Part shown: positions 53,480 to 64,000 of the stretch, in pieces
How positions within the stretch are numbered: the stretch's first letter is position 1
How the letters are laid out: every line of letters begins with the position of its first letter
Origin: Saksenaea vasiformis B4078
Lineage: Eukaryota > Mucoromycota > Mucoromycetes > Mucorales > Saksenaeaceae
DNA length: 64,000 nt
Assembly: GCA_000697055.1 (NCBI GenBank)
Contig: JNDT01001390.1
Coordinates: 1-64,000 of the forward strand
Reading direction: 5' to 3'
The notes under the pieces: generated by a model
Databases searched by the model: none
Seen by the model: only the letters and a program-made list of their open reading frames with translations
Told to the model about the DNA's origin: nothing
Made by a program: the position numbers and the translations under genes

Positions 53480-55314
53480 ATGAATAAACTTTGGTTGTTG
53501 TTCGTCTTGGGTTTGTTGTCTATCGGGGTTACTTCTGCCCAACACCACCACATGATAGATGATGAAATGCCACCACCTTTTAATGCAACTGGCGATGAAC
53601 CGATGTCGTACGCGTTATTTCCTGAGAACAAAGGTTATTTTATTGCGCACGTTGTTTTCATGACAATTGCATTTTGGATTCTCATGCCTATTGGTAAGTA
53701 AAGCCCGTTACTTTTGTATACTTTACAAGTACTTATTATTATTATTCTGGAATCTTACTTTTTTTAAGGTGTGATGCTTGGTATTGCTCGTTCATCACTG
53801 CACGTGCCGACACAGTTGGCTTCTTTTGTATTTGCATTATTTGGGTATTTCTTTGCTCAACTCTATGGACATACAACTCCGCATCTGTACAAGGGAAATT
53901 CACATCATACACTTGGATGGCTTCTTTTCCCGCTCCTAGTGGCCCAATTGGCCGTAGGCATTGTACGTAAAATAGCCAATGCCGTTGGAAGGAACCAAGA
54001 AGCGAATTATGATCGATTGGAGACGGTTCATCTTGTCAACCGAACATCCTCCTCCTCTTCCTCTGCAAGTGATCATCGAAGTGATGGTTCCATGGAAACA
54101 CTTCGTCATCATGGGGATGAAGAGGACGAAAATGAAGATGATTTTCTTTACAATAAGCAAGGCGAGTTGTTGTCTGAAGAAGAAAAACCATCCCTGGTCA
54201 TGCGTGGTTTCCATGCCATTGTACCTTATATTCCAGCTGTGATCAAGAATGTCTTTGTTACACTTGCCTATAATCCTTTTACCAAGACGGTGTGTCGCTG
54301 GTTCCACTTGGTACTGGGCCGTCTCTTTATCGTGCTCATCTTTATACAAACGATCAGTGGTATGGTCGTCTACCATGGCGTGTGCAGGTGTGTATGCTTT
54401 TCAGAAGAAAAGAGAAAAAAAAAGAGAGAGAAAGACACACAAAGAAAGAGACTGACAACACAGCCTATCTCTATAATAATAGGTCATGGGAGGTGCTTGG
54501 TTGTATTGCTCACCTGATTAAGGGTGGTATCTTTTTCTTCTATGGTGGCCTAACGTTCGCACGGTATCTCGGCGCCTTTGCCGACCGGGGCTGGGCTTGG
54601 AACCGTGTCGATGGTGCCAGCCGATTCAGTTTTGAGATGATCGAGAGTAGCCTGATTTTCATCTATGGTATTACGAACACGTGGATGGAGCACTTTGGAC
54701 AAGATTCGCGGTGGCAGCACAAAGATTTGGAACATGCCAGTTTGGCGTTTATGTGGTGGTGGTGCGGTCTTATCGGGATACTTGTGGAAAGTCGCGCACT
54801 TAGACGCCTGTTGGAGCGGTCCGTCTTGAACACGCCATTAGACGTCCCTCGTCACGAGACCAAGCAGAGCTACTCACTCAACCCCTTCCCCGCGTTGACC
54901 GTTTTGATGACAGGTGTCTCCATGGGCAACCATCATCAGGACACGGAGTATTCAAGTAACGTGCACTACATGTGGGGGCTGTTGTTGTCCTGTGCGGCCG
55001 TCTGCCGTTTCCTGACCTATCTTTCTCTCTACCGTCGACCACCGACCGATTCACAGCCTACACGTCCTCCGACTGAGATTGTGGGTGCCTTTTTCTTGAT
55101 CGCTGGATCGATTCTTTTTATGGCGTCCAATTCAGGCACATTGTTGTGGTTACGTCGTAACCAGGTGGATGCGATGTTTTTGATGAATGTTTGTGTGGCA
55201 CTGACAGCAATGACACTTTCTTATGTTGCCATCATGATGATCATCAAAGCATGGGCTATGAAACGCGAACAACGGAAATTGGCTAAACGATCGCCCTATC
55301 AAAATGCCACATAA
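53480..55314 (+). CDS. YTP1: YTP1-type membrane protein
   Basis: Three exons, join(53480..53693, 53769..54387, 54483..55314), 554 residues. A signal peptide (MNKLWLLFVLGLLSIGVTSA) is followed by a His-rich lumenal start and a DUF2427-type domain (GYFIAHVVFMTIAFWILMPI; GVMLGIARSSLHVPTQLASF; HHTLGWLLFPLLVAQLAVGI), akin to cytochrome b561/ferric reductase-like domains with spaced histidines. A hydrophilic acidic loop (about residues 150-190, HGDEEDENEDDFL) follows. The second half matches the Ytp1 C-terminal domain: RWFHLVLGRLFIVLIFIQTI, WEVLGCIAHLIKGGIFFFYG, MEHFGQDSRWQHKDLEHASL, FMWWWCGLIGILVESRALRR and VLMTGVSMGNHHQDTEYSSN. The conserved His residues suggest haem or metal binding (family inference). 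Length fits yeast Ytp1 (459) with longer loops. No partner genes nearby. Confidence 0.88.
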
Positions 55315-55676
55315 TTAATCTAACTTGTTTACCCTTTCCATCTATCTACTTTGTACATATATTATTATTCTATTATTCTTCTTTGCTTTGCTCAAGCCTA
55401 CAATTTTTTTAAAAAAAAAAGAAACAAGAAAGAAATACACATTTTATCCTATTTTCCCACCTTTTTTTTTTATGATACCATGCAAAAAGGTTTTATTCGG
55501 ATCAGGCATCGGACCATCAAACTCTAAAAAAGCACTGTGACAAGCATTGTTACATGCAAAGCCTTGGCGTGTGATCCCCCAAAATCCTTTCATATATAAT
55601 CTGAAATCCAACGGCAAACCTTTTTTTTCTTTCTTTCACTCACTCACTCACTCACTCGCTCACTCGCACGTTCCCC
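55315..55676. promoter_or_regulatory. spacer with CACT repeat before FAH-family gene
   Basis: Contains the 3' region of YTP1, A/T-rich, and a (CACT)n tract at about 55637-55666 ending 10 bp before the next ATG. The tract is probably part of the leader. Confidence 0.5.
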
Positions 55677-56913
55677 ATGACTACTTCCATGTCATCCGCT
55701 TTTAATACCGTAAGCAGAACTTGACCTGAAAGAGAGAAGAAAAAAAAAGGAAGAAAGCAGGGTAACCCTTGTTGGTTTAGATCTCAACAGAGTGGACACG
55801 TCTTATCAGGTATTCTTCTTTTTTTACCTGGTAACGTTGCTTTTGTTTTTGTTTTTAACCTTGGTATTCTTTAGATTCCAAGATGCTATTGGAAATATTC
55901 ATTACGGACAACCGATTTTAAGTTCAAACGAGTTGACAACTGACGTGATCAACAGTGGTCAGTTGAAGGCACATCTCATTGAGGGAGATATCTTTGGAAC
56001 ACATAGAGTCACGGGTACAGTAGTGAGCGTCCATAAGGTAAGGAAGAGAAAGAAAGAAAGGAAGATTTTGAAACATGCAGCGAATTTGACAACAACAACA
56101 ACAATGATGTATAGTTATTAGCACCACTCCTGCCTCCTTTCTATAGGGGCATTGGTTTAAATTATCGTCGTCATGCAGCCGACACGAACATGGCAATTCC
56201 CAAGAAGCCGATTGTATTTATGAAGCCAGGATTGACTACAATTGGACCGAACGAACCTATTATCATTCCTTCGATTTGTCAGGACGAGACAGATTATGAA
56301 GCGGAATTAGCAGTAGTGATTGGTCGTCGGTGCAAAGATGTGAGTCGTGAAGAGGCACTTGATTACGTTGCAGGTAAAAAGAAAAGAAAAAAGGAAGCAA
56401 GAGAAAAACAAATTAAGAGTTTTTACTTTGGATTTTCCATTAATCAGGTTACACTGCGTGTAATGATGTGAGTGCCCGCAAGTGGCAAACGTCGCTTACC
56501 CAATGGTGTTTTGGCAAAGGATTTGATACGTTTAATCCTATTGGACCAATGATTGTTTCCAGCAAGTTAATTCCCAATCCCAATAATTTACGTCTGGGGA
56601 CTCGTTTGAATGGTCAGACAATGCAAGATTGGAGCACCAACGACATGAGTAAGTTATTATTCTATTATTCTAAAAATGATGATTTTTTAACATGGAGAGG
56701 GAAATAGTCTTTGATGTTGCTACGCTTGTGAGTTTCTTATCGCAAGGTACTACACTTGAACCAGGAGAGATGATTCTTACGGGTACGCCACATGGTGTTG
56801 GCGTTGCAAGAAATCCACCAGTGTGGCTTAAAGATAAGGATGTGTGTGAAATCTTTGTAGAGGGAATTGGAAGTCTAGTGAATCCTTGTATTAGTGAAAA
56901 TGCCAAACTGTGA
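55677..56913 (+). CDS. fumarylacetoacetase-family hydrolase (acylpyruvase type)
   Basis: Six exons, join(55677..55709, 55781..55809, 55875..56037, 56115..56373, 56448..56648, 56708..56913), 296 residues. The FAH fold enzymes cleave C-C bonds in acylpyruvates or decarboxylate oxaloacetate (FAHD1-like). Exon 4 was set to start after GTATAG so that HK joins LLAPLLPPFYRGIGLNYRRH; skipping this acceptor loses the frame. Conserved blocks follow: IGPNEPIIIPSICQDETDYE, AELAVVIGRRCKDVSREEAL (Glu metal ligands in ETDYEAELA), GYTACNDVSARKWQ, FNPIGPMIVS, and LVSFLSQGTTLEPGEMILTG, TPHGVGVARNPPVWLKDKDV. Length is typical of the fungal 2-keto-4-pentenoate hydratase-like group (about 290). Substrate cannot be told from sequence. 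Confidence 0.9.
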
Positions 56914-57518
56914 AAAAAAAAAAAGTAGTAAATCAAAATGGCGGAGCCTTAAATAAAGGTGATGAGAGGTACTGGTTCCGAATGGCCAACCCGACTCAGA
57001 CTGATGGTGGACATGGGAAGTGTCATGTATGAAGCATTGTTGAAACTTTCTTTAACATAAAGCTATATTAATATGATTGATTTACTTTAATAAACAAGTA
57101 ACAAAGTTGAATGAATTTACTATTATCCTTTTTTCTTTTTTTTTTTCTCATAGGTTAGATAGTGTTTTGGTTTATAGAAGAAATTTTTGATTAACCACTC
57201 GTTTCCCATACCATGATTCGCCCATTCTTTTTCAATTGGATATAATTCATTCTAATTCAATCATCATTTCACTATGAAATAATAACAAAATGAGAAACAA
57301 GAAGGAAGAAAGGAAGAAGAAGACGAAGAACAAGAAGACGAAGAAGAAGGAAGGAAAAAAAAAAAGAAAAAGAAAAAAAAAGAAGAAAAAAAAAGTCGCA
57401 GGCTATAAAAACTAAGCTTCCACATTTGTTCTCGCTCTTTTTTTTTCTTTCTTTTTTCTTTACCAAAAGCCGCTGATTCATTCATAAAACATTCACGCGC
57501 CTTTGAAGATTACTTCCC
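56914..57518. other. spacer with A/G- and T-rich tracts
   Basis: The region upstream of SNT2 has a long AGA/AAG-rich tract (about 57285-57400) and a T-rich tract just before the start. Frames here are low-complexity only. Confidence 0.6.
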
Positions 57519-58611
57519 ATGTCAGACTCAAAATCAATGGTGGTCATTACCGAGGCCAAACTAAATGACGGCGTCATCGTCACCATCAACGGTAAGGGCT
57601 TTTTTCTTTCTTTCTCTAATATACTGTGTGTCAAATGTTATGTTGACTCGCATATTCTCGTAGATCACGTCTATCTTACACCAGAACATCTTGGAGAACC
57701 TTATTATATTGGGCGTATCATGGAATTCTGCACGTCTTCCAAACGGAAAGGATTACAGGCACGCATCGCTTGGTTCAACCGACCGAAAGATGTAATCAAT
57801 AGGAAATCATACGACCCTTGTCTCCTTGTTGCAACCATGCATTCTGATCTGAATCCTGTCTCATCTATTCGTGGCAAATGTGTCGTAACCCATAAGTATT
57901 ATATTCGTCAAGATCTGTTGGATGAATACAGATCCAAACCAGACCACTTTTACTACAGTCAACTATATGACCGTTACATGCAGCGTGTTTATGACATCGT
58001 TCCCTGTGAAACAGTACAAAATGTTCCTATGGAAGTCCAGGAGGCTCTTTGCCAACGTTACCAATTTATTGTTGTTGAACAAGGAAAAGCCGCTGATCTG
58101 ACTGTTGCTAGGCGAACATGTTGTGTTTGTCAAGAATGGTGTGCAAGGCAAGTTAAAAGAGGGGAACCCAAAAAAAAAAATGTCTCCTTTTTTTTGTATA
58201 TTTTTTTTATTTACCTTTGCGACCTGTTTTTGCAGTGCGAGCTCCGTCAAATGCGCCGCATGCCAAAAGAGCTTTCATATGGCATGCCTTAATCCACCCC
58301 TCATTCGTAAGCCTTCAAAAGGTTTTGCCTGGCAATGTGCTTTTTGTTCTCGCAAGGAAATATTGGAAGAACAATCTCCCATAGTCAACCCCACTTCACC
58401 AACACCTATCTTACCATCCATTCCAACAACAAATGGTTCAAATCCATCCGATTCCTCTTCACGCTCTATTAAACGACAAACACGTAATACTACTCGTAGC
58501 CAAGTTCAAAAACCATTGATAACCCCAGTGACTCCACTCAAAACAACCGAAGTCAAGCTCAAAATTTCACAAAAATCAAACACAGCTCAAAAAGGTGGTA
58601 AGGATCAATTT

Positions 58612-58647
<36 letters not shown>

Positions 58648-60355
58648 GTACACACACACACTTATATACCCCGCGTAGAAATCCGTACAACAAACATGTG
58701 GCCTTTTCGTTACTTTGGCATTAATACAAACACCATGGATATTCTGGGTACTGTTTCTTCTTCTTCTTGAATGTCTTTCTTATCTCCTCTCTTTTTTGGG
58801 ACCCAGATATCGATGATCGCATTTATCCTCGTGCCCGTAGTCGAATTGGCTCCAAGTATCAAGCCAATGTACCCGACTTTGGTGATAATCGAAGTATATC
58901 CTCCGAAGGTGGTTCGTCTCAACCGAGACAAGATTCACCACAGAAATCAAATGGCAAAAATCGCTCCAAACGAACTGAAAAAAGAGGTCGACCTCCCATC
59001 AAAAAACGTTCAGGTTAGTCACAGAAATCCACAACTGAAACAGTACCACAAACTTTTTTTTTCTTTTTCCCAAATAGATACCTCACAAGGTCTTATCCGC
59101 TCAGATACACCTACAGAAATGGACATGAATCCAGAGGACGATTGTAGACCTATTCGAGGAACAGATGATACCGTGACTCCATTATTTCAACCCGACCAAA
59201 TAGACGAGTCAAAATGTAAGTTCACCCTGCAACTACCCAAAAACAAACACACACACACAACCCCCCACATTTTTCCAACCGTCTTCTTATCTTCCTTACA
59301 GGGGATCAATATATCCAATCAGCCATCACCATACCATCACTTCCATTACCATCGTATTCCACGGATCTCCTGGATCAAGCACTATTAGAACTTCAAAATA
59401 ATAATTACGATATACAAGCCGCCTTGCACAGCATGGCTAAATTGACAGAAGATGATTTCCCTTATCTTAATCCATGGTCCATAGAAGAAAGAGATGCTTT
59501 CGAACAAAGCATACAAGAACATGGCCATGACCTGCAAGCTATCCGACAAAAAGTACATGCTCCTTGTTTTTGTTGCTTTTGTTACTTATTCTTTCTTGTC
59601 AAAGGTACCTACAAAAACAATGGCCGATATTGTACGATTCTTTTACCAATGGAAAAAAACCGATCGTTACGAACCCATTTATTCACAATGGACAAAGATT
59701 TATAGACCAACGTAAGCCACATCGCATCACACAAAATGGGCAGAGAGGGTACTTATGGTTTTTGTTGTAAAACAGTAAAAAGTTTAAAAAACGTTCCAAG
59801 GATGCCTGCAACAATAATAATAATAATAATAATGGATCATCCAGTGACGACATGGATATGGATTCCGACTCGGAGACGGAAGTGGCTGCAGACGATCCAA
59901 CCATCATCTCACCAAGCACCTATTCGAAAAAGACATATCAATGTATGAATTGTTTAACAATGGAATCCAAATGTTGGCGACGATCCCCTTCCGATATTGA
60001 TAGAAAACGCAAAATCTTCCGCCACGTTCTCTGTGACGACTGTGGCATTTTTTGGTTAAAATACGGCAAAATGAAACCCGTATCTGATAGTCTTGTTGCT
60101 GCACGAGGACGAGGACGACCATTGAAAACAAATGGAGAAGGTAAAAAAAAAAAAACCTTTTTCTTCTTCTGGAACTTCCAAAACTTACTGTTTTTCATTG
60201 TAGTTACCATTACACTTCGTACACCAGGAAAACGAAAAAGACCAATCGATATCGGTGGAATGAAGTCAGTCAATTTGAAGAAAACAAAAGACGACGTACG
60301 TTGCACAAAAAGAGAAAAAAGCCCAAAACGTATGCATAGAAAACTGACTGACAAA

Positions 60356-60386
<31 letters not shown>

Positions 60387-61782
60387 CCCTTCTCTCTATA
60401 AAGAGGAAACGCCCCTTGGTACTCGCATTCCCGCCTACAGATTGTGCCATTTGTGGTCTCAAAGAACCCGATACACGACTTCTGACATGCTACGATTGTG
60501 GTCTGTCAGTCCATGATGGTAAGAAACCCCATTACAAAAAAAAAAAAAAGAAAGCAATCGGACCAACAAAGACGATCATGAACAGATTGCTACGGTGCAC
60601 ACAGATCCGAAAAAGAAGGGTGGATCTGCGATATTTGTTCCAACAAGAAAAACCCTGTGGCATCCTATGTAAGTCCGACCTTTTTTTTTCTCGTGAACCA
60701 TCCATTCAAGGCGCCCCCCGCTTTAGATCTACGAATGTTGTGTCTGTTGTCAAACAGGTCCACGTCAGGCCATGAAACGTACGGCTGAGTACAGCTGGGT
60801 TCATGTCTTGTGCGCCATGTTTCTTCCGGAAACAAAATTTGTCAATACCGAAACATTTTCTCCTGTTGAATACATTGCGACCTGTCATTTATCTCGGTGG
60901 AAGACTGTGAGTACAAAAAAAGCGCATAGACCGTTGTTTTTCTTGAGAGTATGGACATGGGCTTAACCTGGATGGTTAGACCTGTGAACTGTGTAAAGAT
61001 AAAAATGGAGCTTGTGTTACCTGCGGTGAATGCCAAAAGCCAGTGCATATAGAATGTGCTAGGAAGAACCATTTCAAGATGGCTTTTGCTATTCAAGATG
61101 CACAGGGGGTCAAAAATGCGGTGGTTGTACCACCAGGCTTATTTAGGCCTGATGCACCCGCAGGTTTGATGGTTCCCGAAGTATGGTGTCCTGAACATGA
61201 TCTATCTGCTCATCCCCATCTGATCGACTTAACGGATCGTACGGTAGAAGGGCAAGAGGTAAATAACAAGAATGATGAAGATAACGACAACGACGACGTC
61301 GTCTTCTTGCTTTTTTTCTTCGGTTTCATTTGCCTAACAATCATGCGTTCTAGTCATGTCTACGGACCTATGCAAAATATTACAAAGAGGTAGAAGCGGG
61401 ATCGACTCCAGCCATGCGGCGGTACCGCTCAATCTCTCGCAAACACGCTTACAATCACCAGATATATCCCATCGGTTCCTCCAAAACAGAACTAGACGAG
61501 TCGATGATTCCAACGGCGAGAGAGAGCACGTTAGCGATCCTGTCAAGAACGATCGACTGGACGAACAGAACGTCCCTGGGTCCTCCACAACCCGCCGCAC
61601 TATCAGGTGTCATGAAGATTTCATGTAAAGGCGTATGCAGCGAATGTCCTGTGCGATTCGCACCCATGTGGTACGACGCGGATCCCAACAACAAGTCCAC
61701 GGGAAAAAAGATATGCAACATGTGTCAATTCTATCGTGACCATCCCGAGGAGAAGAGGAAACAAGTGAGCAATGCCGCATGA
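57519..61782 (+). CDS. SNT2: SNT2-type chromatin protein (BAH, PHD, SANT, GATA, ePHD)
   Basis: Fourteen exons from 57519 to 61782, about 1054 residues; every exon joins in phase. Exon bounds: 57519-57591, 57664-58147, 58236-58597, 58807-59013, 59078-59215, 59302-59552, 59605-59711, 59776-60140, 60204-60295, 60404-60518, 60586-60668, 60727-60906, 60980-61258, 61354-61782. Domains in order: BAH (about 20-160, YLTPEHLGEPYYIGRIMEFC), first PHD (CCVCQEWCAR joined to SASSVKCAACQKSFHMACLN), ELM2-like end and SANT (WDQYIQSAI; LLDQALLELQNNNYDIQAAL; PWSIEERDAFEQSIQEHGHD), GATA-like finger (CMNCLTMESKCWRRSP ... LCDDCG), second PHD (CAICGLKEPDTRLLTCYDCG), extended PHD (VCCQTG ... WVHVLCAMFLPETKF; CELCKDKNGACVTCGECQKP), and a final CSECPVRF ... 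CNMCQF finger. Snt2 works with a histone deacetylase and Ecm5 in yeast, and with Lid2 in S. pombe, to read histone H3 tails. Intron 2 has a GC donor. Confidence 0.94.
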
Positions 61783-61790
61783 TGCTTTAG

Positions 61791-61833
<43 letters not shown>

Positions 61834-63087
61834 AAAAAAAAAACATGATAGAGACCATGCAAGCTAGAAGCAAGTTTTGTCTTTCCTTTTTTTTTTCTTT
61901 CTTTCCATTAAAAAGAAAAAAAGAAAGGAAGAAACCCATGTACTATTCTGAACAAGATCATTAGTTACCAAGGAAAGAGACATGTATCAATCACCATGGC
62001 AAATCGATTTATCTGCCTTGATAAGCAGTAATATGAAGAAGCGCTTGTCATACTAACAACATCAAATCCTCCGGATTTCTGCTTGTTCTCTTCCTTCGCC
62101 TTTGCGTTCTCGTTGGAACATGAGACAAATGGAATATAGACAGCGTGCGCTGACAACATTCATTTCTTCAGTTCCGATGTACAGTATTTCCCCATAGTGC
62201 GGCTTCTACGTTTGTAAGAAGTAAACGCATCTGATATGCCACGCATTGACTGGGAGCCGTTTAGAATTGGTGAAAAAATGCAGCAAGGCTACGAAACTGA
62301 CGCGTTTCACGGTTCATTCGGTGTATAGCGGGCCATAGCTATGGGATGCGATACCTGCGAAGTTGGCCTAGGGGAGGGATGGATTGGGATCGATAAATGC
62401 CTGCCTTTATGAGATTAGTTCGTCCAGCGAGTGGAGCAAAGAGCGCCAAAACTAACCAGGTGCATTAGGAGTAGCCTGTCTGGGAACCTCTCTGTGATGA
62501 GTATATGGATAGTGCCTTGAGATTAGGTGAGAGAAAATCCAAGTGAATTAGTAGTGTGTACGCACTAGGAGACAATAGATAACATGCAACACGGTTCTTG
62601 TAGTTTATGCGATCCTTTCTCTCGTTGTTTCCATGAAACAAAACTGAATATAGCAACATGATCTTGCGGTTAAGTTACTTGTTGCCATCAGATGAATAGC
62701 ACTGTAATGTATATAATTGAAATACTAGCGTTCATTCTATTCTCTCCACGTCGGAGAGGACTAAAGGAAAGAAGAGTGGCCCATACAGGCAAGCGGCTAA
62801 AGCTTTTACTGGCCGGTTACTTGCGTTGCTTGTATGTAGTTATGGTTGGAACGGTTCCAGTTGGATGAACCCTTGGCATTTTGCCCTGAACACACTGGAC
62901 GAAAGCAGACAAGTGGGTCTTGGTGTCCCATAACACGGTGACTCCGCATGTGACTAAGCCAGGAAGCCCAAAATTTAAGCGGGCTGTGACCCAAATCATA
63001 AATGCTGTGATTCCGACGTATTACTTCTTCTGTCTCCTTTTGCTTGTCCGTCCACAACCCTCTCTTTTTTTTTCTTTTTTTTTAACA
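61783..63087. other. spacer after SNT2, poly(A) tract and no gene
   Basis: A 38-nt A run (61794-61831) follows the SNT2 stop by 11 bp. The rest has frames of at most 90 codons without recognisable motifs. T-rich runs (63060-63085) lead into the RING gene. Confidence 0.55.
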
Positions 63088-64000
63088 ATGTCTGACCCGC
63101 TCGGCGACAATGCGTGTCCTATCTGTTTTGAGAGCCTACAAAAAGATATTTCAGGCATCCCATGTAGACATGCTTTTCACGATACATGGTAGGTTCATTG
63201 GTTTAAACCTTTCGATACTTTCTATTCATGAACATGCAGCATAAGACAGTGGATTCGCGCCTCAGGAAACCAAGCTAAATGTCCTGTCTGTCGAGCAGTC
63301 ATCAGAGAAAAAAACATCGTTGGACCGTTGTTTGTTAATCGACATGCATCAACTTCTGTGGAAGAACCAAACCCAGTACACGAACTGATCATTAGACAAG
63401 CTCGCGATGAAAATAATATTTTGAGGAATGAAATACAGCGATTAGAAATCGAACGATCCCGATTGGAAAGTCAAAACCTTGAACTACAAAAACGAATCCG
63501 AATATTCAGACGTTTAAAAGAGTAAGCGTATTTTATGTCAACCCATGCCTATAGTAACGGTTATCAAAAAAAAAAAACACACAAAGAGTATGCACCCTCG
63601 ACCAAAACCTGGGCACATTAACAGCACAGAACCGCATGAATCGATGGAGCAACCTTCCTCGGGACGAACTATGTATTATATTAGGTGGTCTACACGATAA
63701 AGTTCGAAATTACCGACGGTAAACATACAATGACACTCACTCTCCACCATCTTTTCGTATACTTAACCTGTTTTATCTTTATTTCTTTAGCAAAGAGAAG
63801 GAGGAACGGACGTTAATTGAGCGGTTATCGACTCGTGTCAGAGTCCTTAAAGCACAGGTAAAATAAGCATTTTTTTTAAGATGACACGATGTTCATCGAG
63901 TTTATTTAGCATGCAGAAGATGTGAAACAGTTGTCCACTACTACTACTACTACTACTGCGGATGAGCCAGAATCCTCAAAACGTAGACGACGGCGACTCG
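63088..64000 (+). CDS. RING/coiled-coil E3 ligase, TRAIP-like (partial)
   Basis: Five exons seen, join(63088..63188, 63240..63521, 63587..63718, 63791..63857, 63910..>64000); truncated by the window edge. The RING-H2 finger at the N-terminus reads ACPICFESLQKDISGIPCRH, AFHDTC, IRQWIRASGNQAKCPVCRAV. A coiled coil follows (LIIRQARDENNILRNEIQRL, EIERSRLESQNLELQKRIRI), then CTLDQNLGTLTAQN and a basic end starting KRRRRR. The apparent stop after RRLKE is removed by a GTAAGC donor at 63522, and the next exons stay in phase. RING plus immediate coiled coil recalls TRAIP/NOPO ligases of the replication-stress response; the exact orthology is not proven. Confidence 0.8.

Noticed and set aside
53936..54376. 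146-codon minus frame inside YTP1
   Set aside because: Antisense shadow of a conserved membrane-protein exon.
56115..56146. Acceptor CTATAG at 56146 for exon 4 of the FAH-family gene
   Set aside because: It shifts the frame; the acceptor at 56114 keeps the LLAPLLPP segment and phase.

Overview
This window is nuclear DNA of a filamentous fungus, most likely a member of the Mucorales or close kin (Mucoromycota). Genes are split by many short introns (about 44-75 nt, GT-AG, often with a CTAAC/CTAAT branch site). The conserved set is fungal: OPI1, CYS-3-type bZIP, YTP1, SNT2, PEX10, PEX12, TTL/PBY1-like and beta-tubulin. The decayed gene families on the left (GCR1_C/LWREW proteins, PD-(D/E)XK-like hypotheticals, DIRS-type tyrosine recombinase) are ones I associate with Mucoromycota. 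Species cannot be fixed from sequence alone. All functional calls are by reading motifs; no search was run.

Layout. Positions 1-38 kb form a gene-poor, repeat-rich, decaying compartment. It holds a broken GCR1_C-type gene (0.2-1.2 kb), OPI1 (4.1-5.0 kb), a tRNA-Asn (7.65 kb) next to a tRNA-like relic, and an A/T-rich block (7.7-12.5 kb) with three LTRs, two of them with clear 4-bp target-site duplications. It continues with a broken Sel1-repeat gene (14.3-16.5 kb) and relics of a tandemly duplicated Mucoromycota gene interrupted by a tyrosine-recombinase remnant (17.9-20.85 kb). Islands of intact genes survive: xylulokinase (22.9-24.7), MED31 (25.7-26.2), a FetB/UPF0014-type membrane protein (27.0-28.2), an NDK-like protein (32.4-34.0), a coiled-coil protein (34.3-35.1) and an intact three-exon orphan-family gene (37.3-38.1).

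Positions 38.8-64 kb are gene-dense and conserved: TTL-family protein, PEX12, beta-tubulin, an XPG/GEN1-like nuclease, a small membrane protein, a CYS-3-like bZIP factor, PEX10, YTP1, a fumarylacetoacetase-family enzyme, the 14-exon chromatin protein SNT2, and a RING/coiled-coil E3 ligase that runs off the right edge.

Functional links: PEX12 and PEX10 make the RING module of the peroxisomal receptor-export ligase and lie within 10 kb of each other; beta-tubulin lies 3.3 kb from a tubulin-tyrosine-ligase-fold protein. The beta-tubulin itself carries Tyr167 and Ala198, both positions known for benzimidazole resistance. Most of the left half shows no conserved genes; long stretches there are reported as empty.
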